Source of the DNA: Mesohalobacter halotolerans
Lineage (GTDB): Bacteria > Bacteroidota > Bacteroidia > Flavobacteriales > Flavobacteriaceae
Reading direction: 5' to 3'
NCBI RefSeq assembly: GCF_006120725.1
Contig: NZ_SWMU01000003.1
Span: 124,001-188,000 of the forward strand
DNA length: 64,000 nt
Shown: in pieces, positions 56,039-64,000 of the stretch
Numbering within the stretch: position 1 is the first letter of the stretch
How the letters are laid out: each line of letters begins with the position of its first letter
Made by a program: the position numbers and the translations under genes
The notes under the pieces: generated by a model
Database searches by the model: none
Seen by the model: the letters and a program-made list of their open reading frames with translations, nothing else
Told to the model about the DNA's origin: nothing

Positions 56039-56794
56039 ATGATTAAAGCAATTATAGTATAAGACGAAAAACCAGCCGCAAGACGCCTAACAAAATTATT
56101 GGCTGATTTTAATATAAAAATTCAATCCACTTTACATAGCCTTTCTGATGCTCAACATTGGCTGGACAGACATTCGGATCCTGATCTTATCTTTCTTGAT
56201 ATCCAGCTCAGCGACAGGCTTTCGTTTGAGCTGTTTAAAAACAGGACTATAAACTCTGCCATTATTCTCACCACAGCTTACGATGAATACGCGCTCAAAG
56301 CGTTTAAAGTGAATAGCATTGATTACTTACTCAAACCCATTGATAAAGCCGAACTTCAATCGGCTATTGAACAATTTGAATCAAATCATAAAAAGACTGA
56401 TCTGAGTTTTCAGGATATTAAATCTCTATTTGAAAATAAACTTCAGGATAAAAATTACAAAGAACGATTTACGGTAAAAGTCGGAGAGCATTTAAAAGTC
56501 TTTGAAACTGAGGAAATTGATTGTTTTTTAAGCGAGCATAAAATCTCTTACCTGCTCACCACACAGGGACGACGATATCCGCTTGAAAAAAGTCTGGAAG
56601 AGATTGACGGCTTAGTCTCTCCTAAATCATTTTTTAGAATCAACAGAGCTTACATCATCCATATCAACGCCATTAAAGATATTATCAGTTACTCTAATAG
56701 TCGCTTGAGAATTGTATTGCGACAAGACATAGATGAACCTTTGATTGTCAGTCGGGAACGGGTAAAGGATTTTAAGCAATGGTTGGATGGTTAA
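56039..56794 (+). pseudogene. LytTR-family response regulator interrupted by TAA at codon 8
   Basis: The gene starts at ATG 56039 (MIKAIIV) two bases after the kinase stop. Codon 8, expected to be Glu in the acidic pocket VEDEKPAARR, is TAA at 56060-56062; the frame then continues intact to 56794 (about 251 codons). The receiver has the phospho-acceptor Asp in LIFLDIQLSD and Lys in LLKPID. The LytTR DNA-binding domain (about 140-250) has ERFTVKVGEHLKVFE and SFFRINRAYIIHI. A TTG at 56099 could restart translation but would drop the first strand and acidic pocket, giving an unphosphorylatable protein. One substitution, GAA to TAA, explains the lesion. Confidence 0.87.
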
Positions 56795-56842
56795 TTTGAT
56801 GATTTGATGATTTGATGATTTGAAGATTTGAAAATTTGAAAA
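56795..56842. repeat. Six-unit 8-bp tandem repeat
   Basis: Immediately after the response-regulator stop come six 8-base units: TTTGATGA three times, TTTGAAGA once, TTTGAAAA twice. The same motif recurs in degenerate form at 57042-57060. The spacer 56795-57228 (434 bases) holds no gene that I can support; it contains this repeat and the inverted-repeat element that follows. Confidence 0.85.
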
Positions 56843-56884
56843 TTGGGTTATTATAAAATCAAAAAACTTCTCGACTAAACAAAC

Positions 56885-57016
56885 CGCCATTGCGAAAGTG
56901 GAGTAGGGCTGAAAGCCATACGATACTTGAAGCAATCTCAACAATTTGAGGAGTAACGGCAATTCAACTTAAATTACTTTAGACTGCCGCAATCGTTATA
57001 CGCCTTCGCAGTGACG
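56885..57016. repeat. 132-bp element with imperfect terminal inverted repeats (REP/MITE-like)
   Basis: The left end CGCCATTGCGAA (56885-56896) and right end TTCGCAGTGACG (57005-57016) are inverted repeats with two mismatches. Inside are GAAGCAATCTC (56930-56940) and GACTGCCGCAATCG, motifs that recur in dispersed intergenic repeats of many Bacteroidota (CATTGCGA...GAAGCAATCTC type). It is non-coding and appears degenerate. No second copy is visible in this window. Confidence 0.55.
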
Positions 57017-57228
57017 TTGATAATTTATCACTGTAGCAATTTGAAAATTCGAAGATTTTTTAAATAACAAACAGATACTAGAGAAAAGAAAATAAAAACC
57101 AGAAAACTAAGTTCCAAGAGCAAATGCGATTCGGGATGAAACTTGAAACTTATAACCTTACAACCTCAACTCCCCAAAAACTGACCAACATCATAATCTA
57201 AATATCAAGCTAGCCTTATGTTTGCAAG

Positions 57229-59613
57229 GTGAACACTCAAGAAACACAACAATGCTACCACTGTGGCGATCCTTGTCAGCCGACAGATATTGAAGCTTAT
57301 GACAAACATTTCTGCTGTCATGGTTGCAAAACTGTTTATGAAATCTTTTCAGAAAACAACCTCAGTTGTTATTATGATCTTGAAGATACACCGGGCCAAA
57401 CACCACCTGAAATAGAAGGCAAATACGATTTCTTAGACCAAGCCGAAATAGTAGAAAAATTAGTTGAGTTTAATGATGGTGAAACGCAAATTGTCAACTT
57501 ATATATTCCGCATATCCATTGTAGTTCATGTATTTGGATTTTAGAAAATTTGAATAAGTTAAATCCTCATATCAGCAATTCCCAAGTCAATTTTCCAAAG
57601 AAAACCGTTCAAATTCAATACAATTGTGCAAAAACAAATCTGAAAGCTGTTGTTAACCTATTGACTTCCATTGGTTATGAACCCTATATCAGTTTAGAAG
57701 ATATGGATAAACCTGACCGCAAAATAGACCGTTCACTGATTTACAAAATTGGTGTTGCGGGTTTTGCCTTTGGTAATGTCATGTTTTTATCTTTTCCTGA
57801 ATATTTTGAAGTTTCAGAGTTTTGGCTTGACCAATACAAACCCGTTTTTAGATGGTTGATGTTTGCATTTTCTTTACCTGTGGTTTTTTACGCCGCTCAA
57901 GACTATTTCAAATCGGCTTTTAGCATACTCAAAACCAAACAACTTAATATTGATATTCCTATAGCTCTTGGTATTGCTACGCTTTTTATCCGTAGCACTG
58001 TAGAAATCAGCTTTAGTCTAGGTTCTGGATTTTTTGACAGTTTGACTGGTTTGGTTTTTTTCTTATTACTTGGAAAGTTTGTGCAACAAAAAACCTATAA
58101 TTTTTTGTCTTTTGAAAGAGATTACAAGTCTTATTTTCCTATTGCAGTTACCAAAATTGAAAACAAAACTGAAGCAAACATCAAAGTAAGTGATATTAAA
58201 GCTGGTGATAAACTTCTCATTAGAAATGCTGAACTCATTCCCGTTGATGGCATCTTGATGAATGGCGAAGCTCATATTGATTATAGTTTTGTGACTGGTG
58301 AAGAAAAGCCTGTTCACAAGACTTCAGGCGACAAGATATTTGCTGGTGGTAAACAAGTCGGGAGCTCCATAGAAATGACCGCAGAAAAATCTGTTGAACA
58401 GAGTTATTTGACTCAACTGTGGTCTAACAAAGCCTTCACTAACCAAAAACCTGAACACTATCAAACATTATTAGATAAAATCAGTAAACATTTTACAGTA
58501 GGTGTGCTAAGCATTGCCTCTGTATCAACACTCATTTGGCTATTGATCAATCCGAGTATGGCTTTAAATGTGTTTACAGCAGTCCTTATTATTGCTTGTC
58601 CATGTGCTATTGCGCTGGCAACACCTTTTACAATGGGAAATTTACTTCGTCTTTTCGGACAAAAAGGCTTTTATTTAAAAGACATCAAAAGTTTAGAACA
58701 ACTCACCAGTATTGACCAAATTATATTTGATAAAACTGGAACATTAACCCAAAATAACGCCACTGAAATTACTTACGAAGGAAAAAGTATAACAAATGAT
58801 GATAAAAACTTGCTTAAAAATACGCTGAGAAATTCTAACCATCCCTTAAGCCGTCAATTGTATCATTTTCTCCATAGCCAAGATATAATGACTGTAGATG
58901 ATTATGAAGAACATCTCGGACAAGGCATAAAAGCCAGAATAAATAATCATAATGTAAAATTAGGTTCATCAAGTTTTGTCAATGCACCTCAAGAAAGCGA
59001 AAATTTTGAAACTGCGGTTCATTATAAAAACAATGAGCAATATAAAGGTAAATTTGTATTCAAAACCACCTACAGACAAGGTGTTCAAGATTTATTTCAT
59101 CAACTGAAAAACGAATACAATTTGGCGGTCTTATCAGGAGATAACAAAGGAGAAAAAGCCTTTTTAGAACGATTCTTGCCGTCCAAGACACCATTATATT
59201 TTAACCAAAAACCAGAAGACAAATTAAATTATATCAAAGCACAGCAAGATAAAAAGCAAAAAATCATGATGATTGGCGATGGTTTAAACGATGCCGGAGC
59301 TTTAAAACAAAGTGATTTAGGCATTGCACTTTCAGAAAATATCAATGTGTTTTCGCCGGCTTGTGATGCTATTTTAGATGCTAAACACTTATCGCTTTTA
59401 CCTAAATTTATTCATGCCGCACATCGTGGCATTAAAACCATCAAAATCAGTTTTGTATTATCTTTTCTTTACAATGTTATTGGGTTGTATTTTGCCGTTA
59501 CTGGACAGTTAGAACCTGTGATTGCTGCTATTTTAATGCCTTTAAGTTCGATAAGTATTGTAGGTTTCACGACTGTGATGACGCATTTTATCGGAAAAAA
59601 GATTAAAGTTTAA
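57229..59613 (+). CDS. Heavy-metal-translocating P1B-type ATPase, CcoI/FixI-like
   Basis: A 794-residue P-type ATPase. The N-terminus has a cysteine-rich domain (CYHCGDPC and HFCCHGCKTVYEI, residues about 9-40), then a heavy-metal-associated domain with HCSSCIWIL near 100. Membrane helices follow, with the CPC metal site at residues 457-459, the phosphorylated Asp501 in DKTGTLT, TGEEKPV for the actuator, and GDGLNDAGAL. This layout matches copper ATPases that supply cbb3 oxidase assembly (CcoI). The start is GTG 57229; a -7-like TATGTTTG (57217-57224) sits just before it. No ccoN, ccoO or ccoS is adjacent in this window, so the oxidase link rests on domain layout alone. Confidence 0.88.
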   Translation: MNTQETQQCYHCGDPCQPTDIEAYDKHFCCHGCKTVYEIFSENNLSCYYDLEDTPGQTPPEIEGKYDFLDQAEIVEKLVEFNDGETQIVNLYIPHIHCSSCIWILENLNKLNPHISNSQVNFPKKTVQIQYNCAKTNLKAVVNLLTSIGYEPYISLEDMDKPDRKIDRSLIYKIGVAGFAFGNVMFLSFPEYFEVSEFWLDQYKPVFRWLMFAFSLPVVFYAAQDYFKSAFSILKTKQLNIDIPIALGIATLFIRSTVEISFSLGSGFFDSLTGLVFFLLLGKFVQQKTYNFLSFERDYKSYFPIAVTKIENKTEANIKVSDIKAGDKLLIRNAELIPVDGILMNGEAHIDYSFVTGEEKPVHKTSGDKIFAGGKQVGSSIEMTAEKSVEQSYLTQLWSNKAFTNQKPEHYQTLLDKISKHFTVGVLSIASVSTLIWLLINPSMALNVFTAVLIIACPCAIALATPFTMGNLLRLFGQKGFYLKDIKSLEQLTSIDQIIFDKTGTLTQNNATEITYEGKSITNDDKNLLKNTLRNSNHPLSRQLYHFLHSQDIMTVDDYEEHLGQGIKARINNHNVKLGSSSFVNAPQESENFETAVHYKNNEQYKGKFVFKTTYRQGVQDLFHQLKNEYNLAVLSGDNKGEKAFLERFLPSKTPLYFNQKPEDKLNYIKAQQDKKQKIMMIGDGLNDAGALKQSDLGIALSENINVFSPACDAILDAKHLSLLPKFIHAAHRGIKTIKISFVLSFLYNVIGLYFAVTGQLEPVIAAILMPLSSISIVGFTTVMTHFIGKKIKV

Positions 59614-59705
59614 TCTACGATATTATTTTCTCTATAAATAACACTATAAGGAAATTATTATTAAAAAACTATTCACGTTTCAACCTATCAGTCCTTTGAT
59701 AAAAA

Positions 59706-59728
59706 TCTGTGAGGTTTTGAAACCTTGC
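59706..59728. repeat. Partial copy of a palindromic repeat (3' side of kdsA)
   Basis: CTGTGAGGTTTTGAAACCTTG matches half of the palindrome found at 60631-60659, on the other side of kdsA. Outside this the 143-base spacer shows nothing. Confidence 0.5.
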
Positions 59729-59756
59729 CGACTTCTTGTCTTTGGGTAATATGTTA

Positions 59757-60560
59757 TTAAAACCCATTAACACATTGTCTAATAGCAACCAAGCGAGTTA
59801 ATAAACCTTCTAAAAGACTTAAATCCAACATATTTGCGCCATCACTTTTTGCTTCAGCAGGATTAAAGTGGGTCTCTATAAATAGACCGTCAACATTATT
59901 CACCACACCAGCTCTGGCAATAGTTTCTATCATATCCGGTCTGCCGCCTGTTACACCTGATGACTGATTAGGCTGTTGTAGGGAGTGCGTAACGTCCAAA
60001 ACCGTAGGTGCATATTGCTTCATCGTGGGAATACCTCGCATATCCACAATCAAATCTTGATAGCCAAACATACTACCACGGTCGGTGACCCAAACCTTAT
60101 CGCTAACACTATCTTTAACTTTTTGAACGGCATGCTGCATACTTTCCGGACTCATAAACTGTCCTTTTTTAAGGTTAACATATTTCCCGGTTTTAGCTGC
60201 GGCAACAACCAAATCTGTTTGTCTCACAAGAAACGCTGGAATTTGAAGCACATCAACATATTCAGCGGCCATAGCCGCATCACTTTCTTTGTGAATATCA
60301 GTTAGCGTTGGCACATCAAAAGTTTCAGAGACTTTTCTTAATATTTTTAAAGCCTTTTCATCGCCTATACCGGTAAAGCTATCAATCCGACTACGATTGG
60401 CTTTTTTAAAACTGCCTTTAAAAATATAAGGGATGTTGAGTTTATCCGTGATGCTAACGACTTTTTCGGCTATTTGCAAAGCCATATCTTCACCTTCTAT
60501 GGCACAAGGTCCTGCAATAAGAAAGAAATTATTAGAATCAGTATGTTTGAGTTTATTCAT
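59757..60560 (-). CDS. kdsA: 3-deoxy-8-phosphooctulonate synthase (KDO-8-phosphate synthase)
   Basis: Start at ATG 60560 (MNKLKHTDSNNFFLIAG) gives 267 residues, the usual size; the upstream ATG at 60593 adds 11 atypical residues. Signatures are LIAGPCAIEGED, GSFKKANRSRIDSFTG, RGSMFGYQDLIVDMRG, DVTHSLQQPN and GGRPDMIETIARAG. The Cys in GPCAIE marks the metal-dependent class of these enzymes. It condenses arabinose-5-phosphate with phosphoenolpyruvate for lipopolysaccharide inner core. It stands alone between palindromic repeats, with no other KDO genes nearby. Confidence 0.95.
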   Translation of the reverse strand: MNKLKHTDSNNFFLIAGPCAIEGEDMALQIAEKVVSITDKLNIPYIFKGSFKKANRSRIDSFTGIGDEKALKILRKVSETFDVPTLTDIHKESDAAMAAEYVDVLQIPAFLVRQTDLVVAAAKTGKYVNLKKGQFMSPESMQHAVQKVKDSVSDKVWVTDRGSMFGYQDLIVDMRGIPTMKQYAPTVLDVTHSLQQPNQSSGVTGGRPDMIETIARAGVVNNVDGLFIETHFNPAEAKSDGANMLDLSLLEGLLTRLVAIRQCVNGF

Positions 60561-60630
60561 GATGTAAAATTTTAATAAAGCATTGGGCAACAATTCAATT
60601 AATAAGTTATATTAAATCTTTAGCATTTAA

Positions 60631-60659
60631 ACCTCACAGGTTTTAAAAACCTGTGAGGT
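60631..60659. repeat. Perfect palindromic repeat (5' side of kdsA)
   Basis: A 14-bp perfect inverted repeat ACCTCACAGGTTTT/AAAACCTGTGAGGT is separated by one base. Such CCTCACAGG...CCTGTGAGG palindromes are dispersed repeats in Bacteroidota genomes. A half copy lies downstream of kdsA at 59706. Confidence 0.75.
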
Positions 60660-60776
60660 CTTGAAAGTCAATTAGTTTTGTAATCTGAATATTGCATATT
60701 GTTTATTATCGTATTTTTTACTAAAATATTAAATTCAATCGCTAAGAAACATTAACGTCGAGTATTTTTTTATAAA

Positions 60777-61691
60777 CTACTTTACAAAGAACTGTATCAC
60801 AAAAAACAACAATGCAATTCCAAAAGTCGATAAAGCTACTTTTTTAAGCTCTTGATCTAATTGCTTTGGGTTTTCATTTTTTTGAACAAATATCAAATGT
60901 TTAATTAATAAAAACATCGTTATCATGCTCAGATAAATCCATTTTGAAAAACCTGCTACCGTATAAAATCCAATCAAACTTAAAATTCCAAAACCAATCA
61001 ATAAAGTATGATAATATTTGGCTTTGAGTTGACCTAAAGCTACCACGAGCGTGTTTTTCCCTGCATTTTTATCGGAGTTAATGTCGCGCATATTATTGAG
61101 GTTTAAAACAGCTGCGCTAAGCAAACCAATGCCCGCACCACCGAGATAAATTTGCCAATCTATCGTTTTGGCATGCAACACGTAAGAACCACAAACGCTC
61201 ACTAATCCAAAAAACAAAAAGACAAAAACATCTCCAAAGCCACGATAACCATAAGCAGAGTCACCAACTGTGTATTTGATAGCAGCCCAAATCGCAATAA
61301 GGCCTAAGATAAAAAATGTAAAACTCATCAAGGCATTGTCAAACCCAAAGGCAACTAAAATAAGACCAGCTGCTGAAAAAAAACTCAACATAGATGTGAT
61401 GATTAATCCTGTTTTAAATTCTGGTTTTGTGATTTTACCGCTTTGATAAGCCCGTTGTGGTCCCAAGCGTTCATCATTATCTGTGCCTTTTACACCGTCG
61501 CCATAGTCGTTGGCGAAATTGGACAAAATTTGAAATAATAAAGTTGTTAAAATGGCCAGAAAAAATATTAAGCTATCAAAACAATCGTGATAAACAGCAT
61601 AACCGCTTCCAACTAATATCCCAGATACCGATAAAGGCAATGTCCTTAATCTAGCTGCGTCAATCCAAGCTGAAATCTTTGAATCCGCCAT
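60777..61691 (-). CDS. menA: 1,4-dihydroxy-2-naphthoate polyprenyltransferase
   Basis: A 304-residue UbiA-family prenyltransferase with about eight membrane helices. The first aspartate-rich motif is NFANDYGDGVKGTDND near residue 62, and the second NMRDINSDKNAGKNTL near 200. ARLRTLPLSVSGILVGS at the N-terminus is typical of MenA. It joins a polyprenyl chain to DHNA in menaquinone synthesis. It follows purB on the minus strand with no gap (stop of purB at 61692, menA start at 61691 reading away), so they may share a transcript. Confidence 0.94.
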   Translation of the reverse strand: MADSKISAWIDAARLRTLPLSVSGILVGSGYAVYHDCFDSLIFFLAILTTLLFQILSNFANDYGDGVKGTDNDERLGPQRAYQSGKITKPEFKTGLIITSMLSFFSAAGLILVAFGFDNALMSFTFFILGLIAIWAAIKYTVGDSAYGYRGFGDVFVFLFFGLVSVCGSYVLHAKTIDWQIYLGGAGIGLLSAAVLNLNNMRDINSDKNAGKNTLVVALGQLKAKYYHTLLIGFGILSLIGFYTVAGFSKWIYLSMITMFLLIKHLIFVQKNENPKQLDQELKKVALSTFGIALLFFVIQFFVK

Positions 61692-63029
61692 TTAAATGCC
61701 TGTATAATTAAACGGTGTAATTTGTTTGAGTTCTGCTTTTATTTTATCAGAAACCTCTAGAGTCTCTATAAATTCAGCTATACTTTTAGCATTAATTTCA
61801 GTATTAGTTCGGGTTAAAGCTTTAAGCGTTTCGTACGGATTTGGGTAGTTTTCACGTCTCAAAATCGTTTGAATGGCTTCTGCGACAACCGCCCAGTTGT
61901 CTTCTAAATCTTGATGAATGGCTTTTTCATTTAATAGTAACTTATCTAAACCTTTTAAAGTGGACTTGATGGCGACAAGTGTATGGGCAAACGGCATACC
62001 AATATTGCGTAAAACCGTGCTATCCGTTAAATCACGCTGCAATCGACTGATAGGAAGTTTAGCGGAAAGGTGTTCAAACACCGCGTTGGCAATTCCAAGA
62101 TTACCCTCACTATTTTCAAAATCTATCGGGTTGACTTTATGTGGCATGGCAGATGACCCGACTTCACCTTTTTTGATTTTTTGTTTAAAATAACCCATTG
62201 AAATATAAGACCAAACGTCTCTGTCTAAATCTATAATGATAGTATTGATGCGCTTCATCACATCAAACAAAGCGGCAAGATTATCGTAATGTTCGATTTG
62301 AGTGGTTGGGAATGAATAGGATAATCCTAAATAATTTTCAGTAAAATTTTTACCAAATGCTTTCCAATCTTCTTTAGGAAAAGCTAAATGATGGGCATTA
62401 AAATTTCCTGTAGCGCCACCAAATTTAGCAGAAAATGGCACTTGTAATAAATGCTTTTTTTGTTCGAGTAGTCTGACGGCAAATACCTTAATTTCTTTAC
62501 CTAATCTTGTTGGCGATGCTGGTTGACCATGGGTCTTTGCTAGCATTGGCACGTCTTCCCATGTTTCTGATAATTCTAATAACTTAGTGATTATTTCATC
62601 TAAAAATTTAAGATAAACCGAGTCGGTTGCTTCTTTAAGTGATAGTGGTATACTCGTGTTATTAATATCTTGAGAAGTGAGGCCAAAATGGATAAATTCT
62701 TTAGAATTGGCTAAACCTAAGTGTTCAAATTTGTCTTTGAGAAAATATTCAACCGCTTTGACATCGTGATTTGTCGTCTTTTCTATGGTTTTGATAGATT
62801 CAGCATGAGACATTTCAAAATTTTGATATATCTTTCTTAGTTCATCTTTCTGATTTTGATTTAATGGGTTTAAGCTACTTAAACCTAAATCTGAGAGTGC
62901 GATAAAATACTCTACTTCTACTCTAACCCGATAGCGAATCAGCGCAAATTCACTAAAAAAGTCATTAAGTTCTGAGGTTTTAGATTGGTAGCGACCATCA
63001 ATTGGCGAAATGGCATTTAATGCACTCAT
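61692..63029 (-). CDS. purB: Adenylosuccinate lyase
   Basis: Start at ATG 63029 (MSALNAISPIDGRYQSKT) fits the family; the ATG at 63038 adds MLL. The protein is 445 residues. The fumarase/aspartase signature GEVGSSAMPHKVNPIDFEN is at about residues 279-297, TTNHDVKAVEYFL and FGLTSQDINNT are present. It catalyses two steps of purine synthesis, forming AICAR and AMP with fumarate release. The gene starts 12 bases after the cobB stop. Confidence 0.96.
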   Translation of the reverse strand: MSALNAISPIDGRYQSKTSELNDFFSEFALIRYRVRVEVEYFIALSDLGLSSLNPLNQNQKDELRKIYQNFEMSHAESIKTIEKTTNHDVKAVEYFLKDKFEHLGLANSKEFIHFGLTSQDINNTSIPLSLKEATDSVYLKFLDEIITKLLELSETWEDVPMLAKTHGQPASPTRLGKEIKVFAVRLLEQKKHLLQVPFSAKFGGATGNFNAHHLAFPKEDWKAFGKNFTENYLGLSYSFPTTQIEHYDNLAALFDVMKRINTIIIDLDRDVWSYISMGYFKQKIKKGEVGSSAMPHKVNPIDFENSEGNLGIANAVFEHLSAKLPISRLQRDLTDSTVLRNIGMPFAHTLVAIKSTLKGLDKLLLNEKAIHQDLEDNWAVVAEAIQTILRRENYPNPYETLKALTRTNTEINAKSIAEFIETLEVSDKIKAELKQITPFNYTGI

Positions 63030-63040
63030 AAGTAACAATA

Positions 63041-63733
63041 TTAATTTTTGAGTAAAATTGATTTTAATTTTTGCATGCCAGCCGTAGCTGATGTTGCAAA
63101 AATACGAAGATTTTCGCTTTCATTGATGCCAGGTTTTGGGTCAATGAGGTAAATAGGAATATCTTGATGTGCATAGTCCATCAAACCGGCAGCAGGATAA
63201 ACTTGTAATGATGTTCCAATCACGATGAGAACATCTGCAGTTTTAACAATTTCGATGGCGTTTTGCATCATTGGAACGGCTTCACCAAACCAAACCACAT
63301 GCGGCCTGAGTTGATTGCCTTTCTCATCAGTATCGCCCATTTGTAAATCGTCTTTCCATTCTATTAAATGATTGGGGTTATTGACTGGTCTGACTTTAAA
63401 CAACTCTCCATGAAGATGAGTTACTTTTGTGCTTCCTGCGCTTTCATGTAAATTATCTACATTTTGGGTCACAATTTCAATATCAAAATATGCTTCTAAA
63501 TCAGCTAAAATTTGATGGGCTGTATTGGGCTTTACCGTTTTGAGTTGGCGTCGTCTTTGGTTGTAAAAATCTAAAACCAAATGCGGATTTGCTTCAAAAG
63601 CTTGTGGCGTTGCCACTTCTGTTACATCATGACCTTCCCATAAACCGTCGGCGTCTCTAAAAGTTTTTAAACCACTTTCAGCACTGATTCCTGCACCAGA
63701 TAGCACAACAATTTTTGAAGGCTTTGAACTCAT
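63041..63733 (-). CDS. cobB: SIR2-family NAD-dependent protein deacylase
   Basis: Start at ATG 63733 (MSSKPSKIVVLSGAGISAESGL), overlapping the upstream stop as ATGA; an in-frame ATG at 63766 would intrude further into that gene. The protein is about 230 residues. NAD-binding GAGISAESGLKTFRD, TQNVDNLHE and catalytic His in HLHGELFK are seen. Tyr and Arg in FYNQRRR match the class III pattern of desuccinylases/demalonylases. The four zinc-binding cysteines common in sirtuins are absent. It removes lysine acyl groups in the cytosol. Confidence 0.94.
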   Translation of the reverse strand: MSSKPSKIVVLSGAGISAESGLKTFRDADGLWEGHDVTEVATPQAFEANPHLVLDFYNQRRRQLKTVKPNTAHQILADLEAYFDIEIVTQNVDNLHESAGSTKVTHLHGELFKVRPVNNPNHLIEWKDDLQMGDTDEKGNQLRPHVVWFGEAVPMMQNAIEIVKTADVLIVIGTSLQVYPAAGLMDYAHQDIPIYLIDPKPGINESENLRIFATSATAGMQKLKSILLKN

Positions 63734-64000
63734 TCCGGATTTATCGCTTTGTAGTTTTCGTAGCAATTACTAATGGCATCTAGTAATTGTAGATCATTAG
63801 CATTTTTAATGTAATCTTGCGAATAGTTGCAACGCTTAAGTATTTTTTCAATATCTGAAACAGAAATTTGCAATACTGCAGATAAAGTTTCCCGATTATA
63901 CTTATCTACAAGTAGATCTCTAATGGATTTATCTTCTTTCATTTGCCTCAACTTTTTCATTTGTTGAGGCTTTTTGCCAAATACATTGTAGAGCAAATCA
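63730..64000 (-). CDS. Hypothetical protein, N-terminus possibly outside the window
   Basis: The frame is open from the window edge to TGA 63732-63730. At least 89 residues are readable, ending NCYENYKAINPE. A TTG at 63996 or an ATG near 63957 (MKKLRQMKED) could be the start, or the gene may begin outside. It is rich in Lys, Asn and Asp, with a possible helix-turn-helix-like stretch (TLSAVLQISVSDIEKILKRC), and no signal peptide or membrane segment. It is translationally coupled to cobB by the ATGA overlap. I do not recognise the family. Confidence 0.55.
   Translation of the reverse strand, partial: DLLYNVFGKKPQQMKKLRQMKEDKSIRDLLVDKYNRETLSAVLQISVSDIEKILKRCNYSQDYIKNANDLQLLDAISNCYENYKAINPE

Noticed and set aside
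54984-56062. TGA and TAA interruptions as programmed readthrough or stop-codon recoding
   Set aside because: Both codons end ordinary genes in the window, no selenocysteine-type element is seen, and the expected residues (Trp and Glu) differ, so mutation is simpler.

Overview
The window is AT-rich bacterial DNA that reads as a marine Flavobacteriaceae chromosome (Bacteroidota). Signs of this are SusC/SusD-type glycan uptake genes, a type IX secretion (T9SS) sorting domain and a PorQ-like protein, promoters of the Bacteroidota form TTG-N19-TAnnTTTG, little Shine-Dalgarno signal, and a proteorhodopsin next to a blh gene. Several genes carry premature stops or frameshifts. Proteorhodopsin plus many decayed genes would fit a sea-ice genus such as Psychroflexus, but the genus is an inference.

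Layout. 1-3.8 kb: partial cinA, a FAHD-family hydrolase, sucC, and a decayed OmpA-type lipoprotein gene. 3.9-8.5 kb: a glycolytic operon on the minus strand in the order pfkA, gapA, a BadF-type sugar kinase, pgi. 8.7-32.3 kb: a starch/maltose utilisation locus. Its minus-strand arm runs lacI-type regulator, MFS transporter, beta-phosphoglucomutase, maltose phosphorylase, SusA-like GH13, esterase, GH31 and two GH13 lipoproteins. Its plus-strand arm is susC, susD, a susE-like gene and a secreted GH13 amylase with a T9SS tail, whose signal-peptide region is out of frame at a run of 11 T. 32.3-38.6 kb: bcp, nth, a 49-residue small gene, an ECF-type sigma factor, uvrA and rpsF-rpsR-rplI. 38.7-44.2 kb: a GAF histidine kinase, a BatA-domain membrane protein, a dihydroorotase-like protein without its metal ligands, a small membrane protein and an esterase. 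44.1-46.9 kb: blh and proteorhodopsin (divergent), then a small membrane/coiled-coil protein translationally coupled to a metallo-hydrolase. 46.9-54.8 kb: a conserved unknown protein, a PorQ-like protein, and a sulfur/thiol redox group (TauE, peroxiredoxin, MBL-rhodanese fusion, Lpd, thioredoxin-like). 55-56.8 kb: a LytS/LytTR two-component pair, each gene interrupted by one stop codon. 56.8-64 kb: a repeat-rich spacer, a CcoI-type P-type ATPase, kdsA flanked by palindromic repeats, menA, purB, cobB and a partial unknown gene.

How it fits together. Starch would be cut at the surface by the T9SS amylase and the lipoprotein GH13 enzymes, and imported through SusC/D. In the periplasm SusA-like GH13 and GH31 enzymes would cut it further. 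Maltose would enter through the MFS carrier and be phosphorolysed to beta-glucose-1-phosphate plus glucose. Beta-phosphoglucomutase, Pgi, PfkA and GapA then carry the carbon into glycolysis. The free glucose needs a kinase, and the BadF-type kinase in the neighbouring operon is a candidate. LacI-type operator-like sites sharing an 11-bp core lie upstream of both susC and pfkA, suggesting co-regulation. Proteorhodopsin adds light-driven proton pumping, with Blh making its retinal. No tRNA, rRNA, CRISPR array or intact insertion sequence was seen.
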